DNA from: Vibrio gazogenes
GTDB lineage: Bacteria > Pseudomonadota > Gammaproteobacteria > Enterobacterales > Vibrionaceae
Direction: 5' to 3'
Assembly (NCBI RefSeq): GCF_023920225.1
Contig: NZ_CP092587.1
Span: 1,488,001 to 1,552,000, forward strand
DNA length: 64,000 nucleotides
Within the stretch, counting starts at the first letter, position 1. Every line of letters begins with the position of its first letter. The position numbers and the translations under genes are program-made. Under the pieces are notes generated by a model. It was not told the origin of the DNA. It did no database searches and worked only from the letters and a program-made list of their open reading frames with translations. Positions 27,464 through 37,511 of the stretch are shown in pieces.

Positions 27464-28408
27464 ATGCAGTCAAAATCCAGCCGTTGGATAGGCCATGGCA
27501 TTTATGCCGTAATGATGGTGTTGCTGGTGAGTGGGATCTATTTCTCCGGCAAAACGATTAATTATAACTGGCATTGGGATCGATTGTGGCCCTATATCGT
27601 CAATACTGAGATGCAAAATATCCGAGCCAGTGGTGATGGTGTGTCTGTTATCGAAGGCAATAAGATTATTGTGAAATTTGATAACGGCGCCCCCGATCAG
27701 GTCATCAAATCCTATGATCAACGGGCGATTGGTGACGGCGATTTAATTTTCGAAGGGGATACTCTTGCACGGGTCGAAGATTGGAAGTTCGGGCCGATAG
27801 CCATCGGTCTTTGGGTGACGGTAAAAATTTCTTTCATCTCGCTCTTCTTTGCCATTTTTCTGGGGCTGATTTTCGGGCTGATGCGGGTCGCAAAAAATCA
27901 AACTGCCCGGGACCTTTCCCTGACCTATGTTGAAATTATTCGTGGTACACCGTTACTGGTGCAGATTTTTATCGTTTATTTCTTTATTGGCACTGTATTG
28001 GATTTAGACCGGTTTACCGCGGGCGTTGTCGCACTGTCGGTATTTACCGGTGCTTATGTCGCAGAAATTATCCGGGCGGGGATTCAGTCCGTATCCAGTG
28101 GTCAGATGGAAGCCGCCCGTTCATTAGGCATGACTTACCCTCAGGCGATGCTGTATGTCATATTACCGCAAGCCTTTAAGAGAACGCTGCCACCGCTCGC
28201 CGGGCAATTTATCAATCTGATCAAAGATTCGTCATTGGTATCGGTGATTTCAATTACGGATCTGACCAAAGCCGGTCGGGAAGTGGTTGCAGGAAGTTTT
28301 GCTCCCTTTGAAGTTTGGTTTACCGTTGCAGCACTTTATCTGCTCGTCACCGGCTCACTTTCATGGGCGATCCAATTATTAGAAAAGAGGTTATCGGCTA
28401 GTGACTAA
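27464..28408 (+). CDS. Amino-acid ABC transporter permease with periplasmic insertion
   Basis: 314 residues, HisM/GlnP type. A first membrane helix (12-30) is followed by about 75 polar residues, then the conserved permease core (110-310) with the EAA loop [21 protein letters not shown]. The polar segment between helix 1 and the core is longer than in HisM-like permeases and probably lies in the periplasm. Only one permease gene is present, so it should act as a homodimer. It overlaps the ATPase gene by 8 bp. Confidence 0.9.
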   Translation: MQSKSSRWIGHGIYAVMMVLLVSGIYFSGKTINYNWHWDRLWPYIVNTEMQNIRASGDGVSVIEGNKIIVKFDNGAPDQVIKSYDQRAIGDGDLIFEGDTLARVEDWKFGPIAIGLWVTVKISFISLFFAIFLGLIFGLMRVAKNQTARDLSLTYVEIIRGTPLLVQIFIVYFFIGTVLDLDRFTAGVVALSVFTGAYVAEIIRAGIQSVSSGQMEAARSLGMTYPQAMLYVILPQAFKRTLPPLAGQFINLIKDSSLVSVISITDLTKAGREVVAGSFAPFEVWFTVAALYLLVTGSLSWAIQLLEKRLSASD

Positions 28409-29156
28409 TAATCAATATTCCGGTGAAGACATGATCGTTGCCAAGGGGATTGAAAAATTTTATCCCAATGGTTGCCATGCACTGAAATCTGTCAGTGCGA
28501 CGGTCAGAAGAGGCGAAGTTGTTGCGATTATCGGACCTTCCGGTTCCGGTAAATCCACCTTCTTACGGACCCTGAATCAACTTGAAGCCATTAACGAAGG
28601 TGTCATTATTGTTGATGGTATCGATATGTACGCTAAATCAACGGATATCAATCAACTGCGGCAAAATGTCGGGATGGTGTTTCAAAGCTTTAATTTGTTT
28701 CCCCATAAGACTGCTTTAGAAAATGTGATGCTGGCACCACTGAAAGTGGCTAAGCGCCCGGTGAAAGACGTTGAAGTGGCCGCGAAAGCGTTGATGAAAC
28801 GAGTCGGTCTGGCTGAGCGGATGAATAACTATCCTTCTCACTTGTCCGGTGGACAACAGCAACGTGTGGCGATTGCCCGGGCGTTGGCCATGGAACCGGA
28901 TTTGATGTTGTTCGATGAACCGACGTCAGCGCTTGATCCTGAAATGGTGGGTGAAGTATTGGATGTCATCAAGGGGTTGGCAGCAGAAGGCATGACGATG
29001 GTGATTGTGACGCACGAAATGGGATTCGCCAAAGAGGTCGCAGATCGTGTGTTGTTTATGGAAGAAGGCGCACTATTGGTTGATGACACGCCTCAGGTTG
29101 TATTTGAATCTCCGCCACATCCTCGCTTGCAGCAATTTCTGGCTAAAATTTTATAG
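28401..29156 (+). CDS. Amino-acid ABC transporter ATP-binding protein (GlnQ type)
   Basis: 251 residues. Walker [10 protein letters not shown] at 45-53, Q-loop near [10 protein letters not shown], signature LSGGQQQR, Walker [13 protein letters not shown], and H-loop THEMGFA. The start GTG 28401 overlaps the permease stop and has AGAGG 10 nt upstream; ATG 28431 is an alternative that would remove ten residues. It energises the importer encoded by the two preceding genes. A terminator follows at once. Confidence 0.93.
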   Translation: MTNNQYSGEDMIVAKGIEKFYPNGCHALKSVSATVRRGEVVAIIGPSGSGKSTFLRTLNQLEAINEGVIIVDGIDMYAKSTDINQLRQNVGMVFQSFNLFPHKTALENVMLAPLKVAKRPVKDVEVAAKALMKRVGLAERMNNYPSHLSGGQQQRVAIARALAMEPDLMLFDEPTSALDPEMVGEVLDVIKGLAAEGMTMVIVTHEMGFAKEVADRVLFMEEGALLVDDTPQVVFESPPHPRLQQFLAKIL

Positions 29157-29164
29157 TCGATACT

Positions 29165-29193
29165 TTCCGCCAGTTTACTGGCGGAAGTCATTT
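29165..29193 (+). terminator. Terminator of the ABC importer operon
   Basis: TTCCGCCAG/CTGGCGGAA 9-bp stem, 4-nt loop, followed within 4 nt by ATTTTTAT on the plus strand. Confidence 0.8.
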
Positions 29194-29196
29194 TTA

Positions 29197-30108
29197 TCAG
29201 GCGATTTTTATCCCTTCTAAGTGTGTTTTACACTGTTGCCGAGCCGTGGCAAAGAAAGCCTGTAGATAACGTTTCTCTTTTTCCCCATGTCGCACGGCAG
29301 CAAATAGTCGTCGCCATAGTCCTTGTCCCAGCGGTTTACTGGTGATCAGACGCTGGCGAGAAAATTCGCTGATGGCCCAATTGGGCAGTGCCGCAACCCC
29401 TAAGCCAGCTGAAACCATCTGGACCAGCATGAGCGTATTATCTGCCTGTTTCCATTTCAGAGGTTCCACTCCCGCGGGATGAAGGAAGTGCTTATACACA
29501 TCGAGACGTTGTTTCGGAACCGGATAAGTCAACATGGTTTGGCCAGCTAAGTCTGTGGGTTGAATGGCTGCCGCGTCAGCCAACGGATGATTGATCGCGG
29601 TGACAAGGCGCATTTCAAAATCAAACAACGGTTCGTAATGAATTTCGGAGCGGGGCATAATATCCGAGGTGATCAAGAGATCAAGCTCTCCTGCCAGTAG
29701 TGCAGGAAGGGGTTCAAAGCCAAATCCGGAAGAAAAATCCAACGTTACATCCGGCCAACTGAGCTGATATTCCTTGAGCGCAGGCATCAGCCATTGAAAA
29801 CAAGAATGGCAATCGATCGCCATATGCAGACGCCCATTCACATCTTCTTTGAGACCGGCGATTTGGTTCTCTGCCTGAGCCATTCGCGGCAATACATCTT
29901 CCGCCAGCCGTAGCAAAATCTCACCTTCGGATGTAAATCGAACGGGGCGTGTTTTACGGAGAAATAGTGGGCTGCCAATCCGTGATTCCAGATCTTTAAT
30001 CTGATGAGACAGAGCCGACTGGGTCAGGTGTAGCGCGGTTGCGGTTGCGGTTAAAGACCCGGTATCTCTGAGTGAAATCAATGTTTTGAGGTGTTTGATT
30101 TCTAACAT
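29197..30108 (-). CDS. metR: MetR, LysR-type activator of methionine genes
   Basis: 303 residues. LysR helix-turn-helix at 1-60 (MLEIKHLKTLISLRDTGSLTATATALHLTQSALSHQIKDLE) and a substrate-binding-like effector domain after residue 90. It activates metE and other methionine genes, with homocysteine as co-effector. Identity is supported by sequence and by the divergent metE. GAGGAAAA precedes ATG 30108. A MetJ-like box pair (30178-30193) and a TTCAA-N5-TTGAA dyad (30127-30141) lie in its upstream region. Confidence 0.95.
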   Translation of the reverse strand: MLEIKHLKTLISLRDTGSLTATATALHLTQSALSHQIKDLESRIGSPLFLRKTRPVRFTSEGEILLRLAEDVLPRMAQAENQIAGLKEDVNGRLHMAIDCHSCFQWLMPALKEYQLSWPDVTLDFSSGFGFEPLPALLAGELDLLITSDIMPRSEIHYEPLFDFEMRLVTAINHPLADAAAIQPTDLAGQTMLTYPVPKQRLDVYKHFLHPAGVEPLKWKQADNTLMLVQMVSAGLGVAALPNWAISEFSRQRLITSKPLGQGLWRRLFAAVRHGEKEKRYLQAFFATARQQCKTHLEGIKIA

Positions 30109-30126
30109 GAGTTTTCCTCATTCATG

Positions 30127-30141
30127 TTCAATCATGTTGAA
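30127..30141. promoter_or_regulatory. TTCAA-N5-TTGAA dyad next to metR
   Basis: Short palindrome 18 bp upstream of the metR start. It could be a LysR-type (MetR autoregulation) site, although its half-sites are in the opposite order to the published TGAA-N5-TTCA consensus. Confidence 0.3.
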
Positions 30142-30177
30142 TATTTTTACTAAATTACGCTGAAACCTACCACATGT

Positions 30178-30193
30178 AAACATCTAGACGGCT
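30178..30193. promoter_or_regulatory. Tandem MetJ boxes on the metR side
   Basis: AAACATCT AGACGGCT: two adjacent 8-mers with 2 and 1 mismatches from the met box AGACGTCT. Confidence 0.65.
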
Positions 30194-30297
30194 ATATGAG
30201 TTATTTAATTTCAATTTACTTTTATGACTATGAATTTTACTAATGTGTCGGTTGAAGAATTGGTGATTGGCAGTGAGATCATTTTGTACGATATTTT

Positions 30298-30321
30298 AGC
30301 CATCTAGACATCTTTTATGTC
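30298..30321. promoter_or_regulatory. Tandem MetJ boxes on the metE side
   Basis: AGCCATCT AGACATCT TTTATGTC: three contiguous met boxes, the middle one a single mismatch from AGACGTCT, 60 bp before the metE start. This fits repression by MetJ with S-adenosylmethionine. Confidence 0.75.
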
Positions 30322-30381
30322 TGAAAGATAAGTCAGTATCAAATACTCACGACAAGCAATAATCAATAAAGGATGATATTC

Positions 30382-32691
30382 ATGGCTACAACAACACATA
30401 TTCTGGGCTTTCCTCGTATCGGTGATAAAAGAGAACTCAAATTTGCTTTAGAAGGGTATTGGCGCGGAGAGCTTGATCAATCTCAGTTGGCAGCGACTGG
30501 TGCCTCGATTCGTCAAGAGAACTGGACGCTTCAGGCGGACAATCAACTTCGTTTCGTAACTGTCGGTGATTTTGCATGGTATGACCATGTATTGAATACC
30601 TCTCTGTTATTAGGGCATGTCTCACAACGCCACCGGGACGGAGATATGGATATCGATACACTGTTTAAGATTGCCAGAGGGCAGTCCCGTCCAGGGTGTG
30701 ACTGTCAAGGTGGCAGTGCAGCTTCCGATATGACTAAATGGTTTAATACCAATTATCATTACATTGTGCCGGAATTTTCAGCTGATGATACGTTTGAGGT
30801 GAGCTGGTCACAGTTATTTGATGAAGTCGATGAAGCGATTCAACAAGGGCATCAAGTGAAGCCGGTATTACTAGGGCCATTGAGTTATCTCTATTTGGGT
30901 AAATCCGTTGTCGAGGGGTTTGACCGATTATCATTATTGCCTCGGTTAACGGTCGCTTATCAAACTATTCTGGATAAATTAGCTGCACAGGGGATTGAGT
31001 GGGTTCAGATTGATGAACCGATTCTGGTGTTGGAATTAGAGCAAACCTGGCTGGATGCTTTTCAACTTGCTTATGACCAATTACAAAAGAAACAGAGGAA
31101 AACCAAGCTGTTGCTCACCACTTATTTTGATTCGATTACTGATATTTTAGAGCGTGTGACCGCTTTGCCCGTCGATGGACTGCATATTGATACTATTTCT
31201 GCGCCGCAGCAGTTGAAGGAGGTCGCGGCAAAACTGCCCACAGATTGGATTTTATCTGCCGGTGTTATCAATGGACGCAATGTCTGGCGAGCCGATCTGG
31301 CATTATTACTCAAACAGTTACAGCCCCTTAAAGCGCAGCTTGGTGATCGTTTGTGGGTCGCGAGTTCGTGCTCACTACTCCATAGTCCGGTTGATCTTTC
31401 ACTGGAAACCGGACTGAGTGAAGAAACGCAGAGTTGGTTTGCTTTTGCCCGTCAAAAAGTGGTTGAGTTGGGATTACTTGGTGCCGCGTTAGACGGTGAT
31501 GTCAAAGCTGTTGAAGCATGTCAGGACTATAGCCGCCCGATTGAACAGCGCCGAGCCTCCCAACAGGTGAATAAGCCACATGTGCGTCAGCGGGTTGAAG
31601 CGATCACCGAAGCTCTGGCAACTAGAGCGTTGCCTTATGAAGCGCGCGCTATACATCAGAAAGAGGCTTTGGGGCTGCCATTTTTACCAACGACAACCAT
31701 CGGTTCTTTCCCTCAAACCAGCGAAATCAGAAGATTGCGGCGTGATTTTAAGCAAGGGCGGTTATCTGAAAGCGACTATAAGACCGCGCTAAAAGCACAT
31801 ATTCATGAAGCGGTTGAGCGACAGGAATCTCTGGGACTGGATGTTTTGGTTCATGGTGAAGCTGAGCGGAATGATATGGTGGAGTATTTCGCGGAGAACT
31901 TATCCGGATTCCAGACAACGCGTTTCGGATGGGTACAAAGTTATGGTTCACGCTGTGTCAAACCTGCCATTGTTGTGGCTGATATCGAACGTGAAAAGCC
32001 AATCACAGTCGAGTGGTCGCAGTATGCCCAATCGCTCACATCAAAACCGATGAAAGGGATGCTGACCGGTCCGGTGACAATACTATGCTGGACATTCCCC
32101 CGGGAAGATATTGCCCGTAAAACAATCACTCAACAACTTGCGCTGGCCTTGCGTGATGAAGTCGCTGATTTACAAACGGCTGGTATCAATATTATTCAGA
32201 TTGATGAGCCGGCAATTCGAGAAGGCTTGCCATTGAAGAAACGTGATCATCAGGCTTATCTGGATTGGGCGGTACAGTCTTTCCGTATTTCAGCGTCTAG
32301 TGCTGCGCCACAAACGCAGATCCACACGCATATGTGTTACAGTGAATTCAATGAAATTATTGAATCTGTCGCAGCTTTAGATGCTGATGTGATCACTATT
32401 GAAACTTCTCGTTCAAATATGGCATTGCTTGACGCATTTGAGGCCTTCAATTATCCGAATGAGATTGGCCCGGGTGTTTATGATATTCATTCGCCGAACA
32501 TCCCATCTCAGGAGTGGGTCGTCGAGCTATTGAAAAAAGCAGCGCAAGCGATTCCGGCAGAGCGATTATGGGTGAACCCTGATTGTGGTCTGAAAACCAG
32601 AGGTTGGCCGGAAACAGAAGCTGCATTACGCAATATGGTTGCTGCTGCTAAAACACTTCGTGAAGATTGGGGAAAACAGACAGCCCAATGA
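30382..32691 (+). CDS. metE: Cobalamin-independent methionine synthase MetE
   Basis: 769 residues; transfers the methyl group of 5-methyltetrahydropteroyltri-glutamate to homocysteine. Two barrel domains: amino-terminal (1-360, with [10 protein letters not shown]) and catalytic carboxy-terminal (410-760). Zinc ligands are visible in THMCYSEF and in [23 protein letters not shown] marks the start of the second barrel. ATG 30382 has AAAGGA upstream; the frame three codons earlier is not needed. Controlled divergently with metR through MetJ boxes. Confidence 0.97.
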   Translation: MATTTHILGFPRIGDKRELKFALEGYWRGELDQSQLAATGASIRQENWTLQADNQLRFVTVGDFAWYDHVLNTSLLLGHVSQRHRDGDMDIDTLFKIARGQSRPGCDCQGGSAASDMTKWFNTNYHYIVPEFSADDTFEVSWSQLFDEVDEAIQQGHQVKPVLLGPLSYLYLGKSVVEGFDRLSLLPRLTVAYQTILDKLAAQGIEWVQIDEPILVLELEQTWLDAFQLAYDQLQKKQRKTKLLLTTYFDSITDILERVTALPVDGLHIDTISAPQQLKEVAAKLPTDWILSAGVINGRNVWRADLALLLKQLQPLKAQLGDRLWVASSCSLLHSPVDLSLETGLSEETQSWFAFARQKVVELGLLGAALDGDVKAVEACQDYSRPIEQRRASQQVNKPHVRQRVEAITEALATRALPYEARAIHQKEALGLPFLPTTTIGSFPQTSEIRRLRRDFKQGRLSESDYKTALKAHIHEAVERQESLGLDVLVHGEAERNDMVEYFAENLSGFQTTRFGWVQSYGSRCVKPAIVVADIEREKPITVEWSQYAQSLTSKPMKGMLTGPVTILCWTFPREDIARKTITQQLALALRDEVADLQTAGINIIQIDEPAIREGLPLKKRDHQAYLDWAVQSFRISASSAAPQTQIHTHMCYSEFNEIIESVAALDADVITIETSRSNMALLDAFEAFNYPNEIGPGVYDIHSPNIPSQEWVVELLKKAAQAIPAERLWVNPDCGLKTRGWPETEAALRNMVAAAKTLREDWGKQTAQ

Positions 32692-32735
32692 TGGTTGTCT
32701 TTATCATTCAATCGGCTATAAACAAAAGCTCATAA

Positions 32736-32765
32736 ACAGAGAGCCCCGTTATCGGGACTCTCTGT
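32736..32765. other. Hairpin between metE and aspS
   Basis: ACAGAGAGCCCCG/CGGGACTCTCTGT, 13 bp with one mismatch and a 4-nt loop. Only TTTATG follows on the minus strand, so it is at most a weak terminator for the two converging genes. Confidence 0.55.
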
Positions 32766-32807
32766 CATTGGATGGCACGATGTCATTGACGAAAATAAGC
32801 GACTCAG

Positions 32808-33209
32808 TTATTGCTTTGCCGAATATTTGTTACACGTGGCTTGGTTGATCAGTTGATCAATCATCAACTGCCCACGGGTATTACGAATTTTTATTCGGTA
32901 GGCAAGACCTGCGTCGAGATTCGACTTGGTTTCTGTATTGGCACAGTAACTCTTGATACTTTGGGTTAAAAGTGACTTCGTTGACTTGGCTTTCGGCGCA
33001 TCATTGTTATAAATCATCATGATTTCAATGACATTCTCTTTTGAAGAGGCGCGCATGATGGACAACGGTCCGGACTTAATCGGGAGTTCAGCATGAAGAA
33101 TACTCGCGCGGTTGGCTGCAAGTAACTCCAGTTGTTTTTGCTCACTATGACTACTACAACCGATTAAGAGAGTACTCAGTCCAACTGCAATACATATTTT
33201 TCTTATCAT
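32808..33209 (-). CDS. aspS: AspS-type pilotin lipoprotein of type II secretion
   Basis: 133 residues with lipobox LLIGC (cysteine at residue 18) after a short signal peptide. The mature part, LELLAANRASILHAELPIKSGPLSI onward, matches my memory of the GspS-beta/AspS pilotin of Vibrio, which carries the secretin GspD to the outer membrane; two cysteines (SYCAN, QATCN) would form the family disulfide. In V. cholerae the pilotin gene is also beside metE, which supports the call. Sequence-only identification, so not certain. Confidence 0.8.
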   Translation of the reverse strand: MIRKICIAVGLSTLLIGCSSHSEQKQLELLAANRASILHAELPIKSGPLSIMRASSKENVIEIMMIYNNDAPKAKSTKSLLTQSIKSYCANTETKSNLDAGLAYRIKIRNTRGQLMIDQLINQATCNKYSAKQ

Positions 33210-33229
33210 GAAATGCTATTCTCAGATCG

Positions 33230-33526
33230 TTAAAAAACTTGTTTATAGGGTTTGACGATAACAGACTGGTACACACCGGCTGTGACATAAGGGTCGGTAT
33301 CCGCCCATGCTTTGGCTTCATCCAGAGACGCAAAATCAGCAATCACGGTTGATCCGGTGAATCCGGCTTCTCCCGGGTTGTCTGAGTCAATCGCAGGCAG
33401 AGGCCCGGCGGTAAGTAAGCGCCCTTCATTTTGTAATTGCTGTAATCTTTCCAGATGCTGCGGTCGGGCACCCATCCGCTTCTCTAAAGAGTTTTCTACA
33501 TCTTGAGAAAATATGACATACCACAT
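33230..33526 (-). CDS. yciI: YciI family protein
   Basis: 98 residues: [21 protein letters not shown], then [25 protein letters not shown] and DPYVTAGVY. Nearly the same layout as E. coli YciI, a small ferredoxin-like protein with a conserved His-Asp pair and no settled function. ATG 33526 has AAGGAT 8 nt upstream; an ATG six codons earlier overlaps it. Part of a minus-strand group with yciA and yciB. Confidence 0.93.
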   Translation of the reverse strand: MWYVIFSQDVENSLEKRMGARPQHLERLQQLQNEGRLLTAGPLPAIDSDNPGEAGFTGSTVIADFASLDEAKAWADTDPYVTAGVYQSVIVKPYKQVF

Positions 33527-33612
33527 ATTTATATCCTTATACAAAAGTCGGGCGATTGACTCGACTTGTGTTCACTCTCCAACCAATGGCTTGGGGAGAA
33601 CAATGATTTATT

Positions 33613-34014
33613 TTATGAGTGAAGCTCAATCATTCTCGGGCGTCCGTCACTATCAACGGCCACGTAGTTGAATGTGGCTTCACAGACCTGAAACCGATCA
33701 CCGATACCGTGTGCATGAACGGGCTTAATCCAGACTTCAAGCTCAATTGACATGGAGCTACGACCAATGCGGACACATTCACCATAACAACAAACCACAT
33801 CACCGACACTCACCGGTTTTTTAAAGGCAATGCTTGATACGGAAACCGTTACAATTCTGCCGTGTGAAATTTCTTTTGCCAGAATGCCTCCGGCCAAATC
33901 CAACTGTGACATTATCCAACCACCAAAAATATCACCGTTTGCGTTGGTATCTGCTGGCATTGCAAGCGTTCGTGAAAGGAGCTGACCTTTCGGAGTATTG
34001 ACTTCAGACTTCAT
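33613..34014 (-). CDS. yciA: Acyl-CoA thioesterase YciA
   Basis: 133 residues, hot-dog fold. The conserved NANGDIFGGWIMSQLDLAGG segment contains the catalytic Asp. E. coli YciA hydrolyses many acyl-CoAs and is encoded in the same yciI-yciA-yciB neighbourhood. Start ATG 34014. Cytosolic hexamer in the known family members. Confidence 0.93.
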   Translation of the reverse strand: MKSEVNTPKGQLLSRTLAMPADTNANGDIFGGWIMSQLDLAGGILAKEISHGRIVTVSVSSIAFKKPVSVGDVVCCYGECVRIGRSSMSIELEVWIKPVHAHGIGDRFQVCEATFNYVAVDSDGRPRMIELHS

Positions 34015-34167
34015 AATTTCGTACTACACATGTTGAATGCTTTCAGGAGAAGCGTTGATTCATCAATTAAATACGATGAATTCATCCAACTTCGAAACAA
34101 TAACAGATGGTGCATCGGATTTCACACAGAAGCAAGAAAGAACCGATGCAAGTTCACGTTTTTCATC

Positions 34168-34707
34168 CTATTGATGATTTTCATCTTTGGGTAATCGCGT
34201 ATAGATGTATACACCAGTCAGTAAGGTGTATACCAGAGTTGCGACCAGCAGACCAAAGACTTTGAAATTGACCCAAACATCTAAAGGTAATCTGAACGCG
34301 ATATAGACATTAATCGCTGCACAGGCAACAAAAAAGAACACCCAGGCCCAGTTGATTTTTGACCAGACATCATCCGGAAGTTGTAGTTCTTTACCCAACA
34401 TGCTTTTAATCGCCGATTTGCCCATGAGATGGGTAACCGTCAGGCCGATGGCAAAAACAAGATAGACAATAGTCACTTTCCACTTAATAAAATTGTCATC
34501 ATGGAGGAAAATCGTCATCCCACCGAATACTGCGACCAGAACAAAAGTAATGACCTGCATTTTTTCGACTTTTTTATACCAAAAGTAGGTGATGGCAATT
34601 TGCATCGCACTGGCAATAATCAGGGCACCTGTTGCGACATAGATATCGTATAGCTTGAACAGTACGAAAAACACAATAAGTGGGATAAAGTCGATCAATT
34701 GTTTCAT
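34168..34707 (-). CDS. yciB: YciB/IspZ inner-membrane septation-related protein
   Basis: 179 residues, about five membrane helices, starting [30 protein letters not shown], the usual start of the family. E. coli YciB affects envelope synthesis and septation by contacts with elongasome and divisome proteins. The carboxy end is short and charged ([10 protein letters not shown]). Start ATG 34707. Neighbours yciA and yciI are on the same strand, as in enterics. Confidence 0.93.
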   Translation of the reverse strand: MKQLIDFIPLIVFFVLFKLYDIYVATGALIIASAMQIAITYFWYKKVEKMQVITFVLVAVFGGMTIFLHDDNFIKWKVTIVYLVFAIGLTVTHLMGKSAIKSMLGKELQLPDDVWSKINWAWVFFFVACAAINVYIAFRLPLDVWVNFKVFGLLVATLVYTLLTGVYIYTRLPKDENHQ

Positions 34708-34934
34708 GGGTATTCAGTCCTTCACTAGAGAGCGCTACAGTCTAACTAAAATTGACAGGTATCTGAATAGTCAGATCATGTTTTGTCGCGATTTCTGCCG
34801 GGTTTGATCCTGATTCAGAATATTTATGACGAAGTCCGCATGAGCCGATTGTTGCCAGCGAGTGTCTACATTGACATCGGCTATCAGTAAACACCAAGAG
34901 TGGCGAGAATTACTTTATTAAACAACATATCAAA

Positions 34935-35042
34935 ATGGGTTTATTTGTTGGTGGTGCCGGTCTGGAAAAAATGAATGCGGAAGAAGCCAAGAAAACGATT
35001 CAAAAACTGAAAATGGCGAAGCAGGGTCACGGCAGCCAATAG
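34935..35042 (+). CDS. Candidate small ORF, 35 aa, or gene remnant
   Basis: Frame MGLFVGGAGLEKMNAEEAKK ... ending KQGHGSQ. The lysine/glutamate-rich second half looks like real coding sequence, and a usable terminator follows 54 bp after the stop. The open frame continues 20 codons upstream (reading ...GENYFIKQHIK) without a standard start codon, and ATG 34935 has no ribosome binding site. It may be a small gene with an unusual start, or the 3' remnant of a lost gene. I do not recognise the family. Confidence 0.35.
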   Translation: MGLFVGGAGLEKMNAEEAKKTIQKLKMAKQGHGSQ

Positions 35043-35096
35043 TTGAATCACTTGCTTGGTATCATGTAGCAGGTATACGTGATTCACAGGTGACAA

Positions 35097-35120
35097 AAAA
35101 CCACTCATTTTTGAGTGGTT
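35097..35120. terminator. Terminator downstream of the symporter gene
   Basis: AACCACTCA/TGAGTGGTT stem, followed by TTTTTTG on the minus strand and TTCTAAT on the plus strand. Serves mainly the minus-strand symporter gene ending at 35149. Confidence 0.88.
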
Positions 35121-35148
35121 TTCTAATCAGTCTGCGATAAACGAATAT

Positions 35149-36402
35149 TTATGCTTCTTGTTCAACCACCTTTTCTTCTGTCTCCGGCTCTTCGATGAGA
35201 GAATCGACAATCACTGCACAGGCTGCATCACCGGTGATATTCAGTGCGGTACGAATCATGTCGAAGATACGATCCAGAGCAAATAACAGCGGCAGACCTT
35301 CAATTGGAATCCCAGCCGCAAGTAAGACAGCGACAACAAGGAAAGATGGTCCCGGAACACCAGCCTGACCGACAGCACCCAATGTTGCCGTAACGATAAT
35401 GGCGATATAAGAACCCATGCTCAGATCGATGTTGAATAGCTGGGCAAAGAAAATTGCAACCAGTCCGTAGTAAATTGCGTTACCGGACATGTTGATCGTC
35501 GCTCCTAACGGAAGTACGAACGATGCAGTTGAGTTTCTGACACCGAGGTCGTTTTCAACCGTATCCATGGTCACTGGCAGCGTTGCCATGGACGATGCTG
35601 TAGATAGGGCAACGGCTTGCGGTTTTTTCATTGCGCCAATGAATTTGCGCGCTGATGTTTTGGTAAAAATTTGAATCATCAGTGGATAGACAATAAAACC
35701 AAAAATCAGAATAGCAGCAACATAGACGACAAAGAGTTTCAGTACAACGGTCAGGGCACTGAAACCAAATGTACCGACGGCTTCCGCCATCAGACCGAAA
35801 ACCCCGATTGGCGCAATAACCATCACTTTGTTGATCATCCAGACCATGGCATCAACAATGGTGTTTATACCATTGATGATTGGCAAACGCCGTTCTTCAC
35901 TCTGTTTGGCAAGCGCCACACCGAAGAAAAGACAGAATACCAATATTTGTAGAATATTTGCGTTATTCAGTGACTGGAAAACGTTGGTTGGGATCATACC
36001 GATAATGGTTGCCCAGAAAGTAGGAAGTTCACCTTTTGACGCATATTCTGAAGAGAACATACCTTCAACACCAGAAACATCAATGCCGATGCCGGGTTGG
36101 AAAATGTGTCCCATCACCAGCGCTAAAGCAACTGCCAGCGCAGAAGTGACAGCAAAGTATCCTAAGGTCACGGCTCCGACTTTACCTGCGGAATGGCTGT
36201 TTCCCAAACCGGCAGAGCCTGAAATCAGTGCAACGGCAACCAATGGAATGACCAGCATCTTAATCAGATTGATAAAGATAGCCCCAAGTGGTGAGAACAT
36301 TGCGGCGTCATGTCCCATCGTGGCGCCGACAATTGAACCCAGAATCATCGCAATGACAACCTGAACACCAATATTTGATAATAAACTCTTTTGTTTTAAC
36401 AC
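35149..36402 (-). CDS. Dicarboxylate/amino-acid:cation symporter (DAACS, GltP-like)
   Basis: 417 residues, glutamate transporter fold. Eight membrane helices and two re-entrant loops are implied by the motifs SSMATLPVTMD (serine-rich loop), NMSGNAIYYG in helix 7, GVPGPSFLVV in the second loop and DRIFDMIRTALNITGD in helix 8. The Asp/Arg/Asn set in the last helix is that of acidic amino-acid or dicarboxylate carriers. GTG 36402 has AAGGG 8 nt upstream. An 11-bp perfect dyad lies about 95-125 bp before the start. Confidence 0.9.
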   Translation of the reverse strand: MLKQKSLLSNIGVQVVIAMILGSIVGATMGHDAAMFSPLGAIFINLIKMLVIPLVAVALISGSAGLGNSHSAGKVGAVTLGYFAVTSALAVALALVMGHIFQPGIGIDVSGVEGMFSSEYASKGELPTFWATIIGMIPTNVFQSLNNANILQILVFCLFFGVALAKQSEERRLPIINGINTIVDAMVWMINKVMVIAPIGVFGLMAEAVGTFGFSALTVVLKLFVVYVAAILIFGFIVYPLMIQIFTKTSARKFIGAMKKPQAVALSTASSMATLPVTMDTVENDLGVRNSTASFVLPLGATINMSGNAIYYGLVAIFFAQLFNIDLSMGSYIAIIVTATLGAVGQAGVPGPSFLVVAVLLAAGIPIEGLPLLFALDRIFDMIRTALNITGDAACAVIVDSLIEEPETEEKVVEQEA

Positions 36403-36496
36403 TTACGCAACCCTTGTGTTATGAATTTTTAATTTACTAGGATTACCCACCAACATTATTAACATTTGCGGATAAATATTCCGGCTAAGTTTTTAC

Positions 36497-36527
36497 ACTG
36501 ATATCTTTTTCTGATCAAGATATCAGT
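36497..36527. promoter_or_regulatory. 11-bp perfect dyad upstream of the symporter gene
   Basis: ACTGATATCTT and AAGATATCAGT with a 9-bp spacer. No T-tract follows, so an operator is more likely than a terminator. Confidence 0.55.
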
Positions 36528-36669
36528 TATGAAAATGCTCGATAGATAGAAAATTTACGCAAACGTTTGGCAAAATATAATACAGGCAGAAATTTATGCT
36601 AAATAATATTTTAATTGTAAAATAATTGCTTATGTGAATGGGTTTGAATAGCTTTAAGTGGCATGATTG

Positions 36670-36692
36670 GCGGTTTCCGTGATGGAAACCGC
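36670..36692 (-). other. Hairpin after trpA
   Basis: GCGGTTTCC/GGAAACCGC with a 5-nt loop, 13 bp after the trpA stop. No T-tract follows on the minus strand; it may protect the 3' end or assist Rho-dependent ending. Confidence 0.5.
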
Positions 36693-36704
36693 ATATAAAG
36701 CTGT

Positions 36705-37511
36705 TTATCTCTGTGTCGCAGCTTTCATCGTTGAGACAAACTGATGGAGTTGAGTCAGCAGTGTCGATTCATCATGTTGATTGGATTCGATAATTTTCAC
36801 GACGGCAGAACCTGAAATTGCGCCTGCCGCACCGGCAGTCAACGCTTGTTTCACCTGTTCCGGCTCTGAAATGCCAAATCCAAGTAATGCCGGCGGTGCT
36901 TGATATTCTTTTAGGTTTTTCAGCAGGTTATCAACGGGCATTCCAGCTTTGGTTTCCACCCCCGTGACTCCCGCACGAGAAAGGAGATAAGTATAACCTT
37001 TGCTGCGTGATGCCACGGTCTGTAAGGTTTGCTGATCGGCTGTTGGCGGAGCAATAAAAATCGGGTCAATCCCGTGTTTTTCAGCGGCCTGAATGAAGTC
37101 TTCACTTTCGTTGGTCGGGACATCGGCAATCAGAACGGAATCGACTCCGGCCTGTTGGCAGCGGTAATAGAAGTTGTCAATGCCGCGCGCATAAACCAAG
37201 TTGGCGTATACCAGCAGACCGATCGGTACATCGGGATGATCCTGACGTACTTGTGTGATGAGTTCGAAACAGATATCAGGCGTGGTTGCTGCATCCAGTG
37301 CCCGCATATTCGCCCCTTGAATCGTTGGGCCATCTGCGAGTGGGTCAGAAAATGGAAGACCAAGCTCCAGCGCATCTGCACCCGCCTCAATCAAGGTATT
37401 GATGATCTTTGCCGAGAGTGCCGGGGTTGGGTCTCCGATGGTGACAAAAGGCACAAATGCACCTTGATTCTTTTCCGCAAGTTGTTGGAAAAGTGTTTGG
37501 TAGCGATTCAT
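36705..37511 (-). CDS. trpA: Tryptophan synthase alpha subunit
   Basis: 268 residues, TIM barrel; cleaves indole-3-glycerol phosphate to indole. The catalytic Glu region [12 protein letters not shown] and the Asp region [15 protein letters not shown] are present, as is the phosphate site GFGISEP. ATG overlaps the trpB stop by one base (TAATG), so translation is coupled. Last gene of the operon. Confidence 0.98.
   Translation of the reverse strand: MNRYQTLFQQLAEKNQGAFVPFVTIGDPTPALSAKIINTLIEAGADALELGLPFSDPLADGPTIQGANMRALDAATTPDICFELITQVRQDHPDVPIGLLVYANLVYARGIDNFYYRCQQAGVDSVLIADVPTNESEDFIQAAEKHGIDPIFIAPPTADQQTLQTVASRSKGYTYLLSRAGVTGVETKAGMPVDNLLKNLKEYQAPPALLGFGISEPEQVKQALTAGAAGAISGSAVVKIIESNQHDESTLLTQLHQFVSTMKAATQR

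Larger units (their letters stand above)
34708..35148. other. Intergenic region upstream of yciB
   Basis: About 440 bp. It contains the yciB promoter region, a candidate small plus-strand ORF (34935-35042) and a bidirectional terminator (35097-35120). I see no further gene. Confidence 0.55.
36403..36704. other. Region between trpA and the symporter gene
   Basis: About 300 bp, AT-rich. It holds the symporter promoter region, the dyad at 36497-36527 and a hairpin after trpA (36670-36692). No ORF is supported. Confidence 0.55.
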
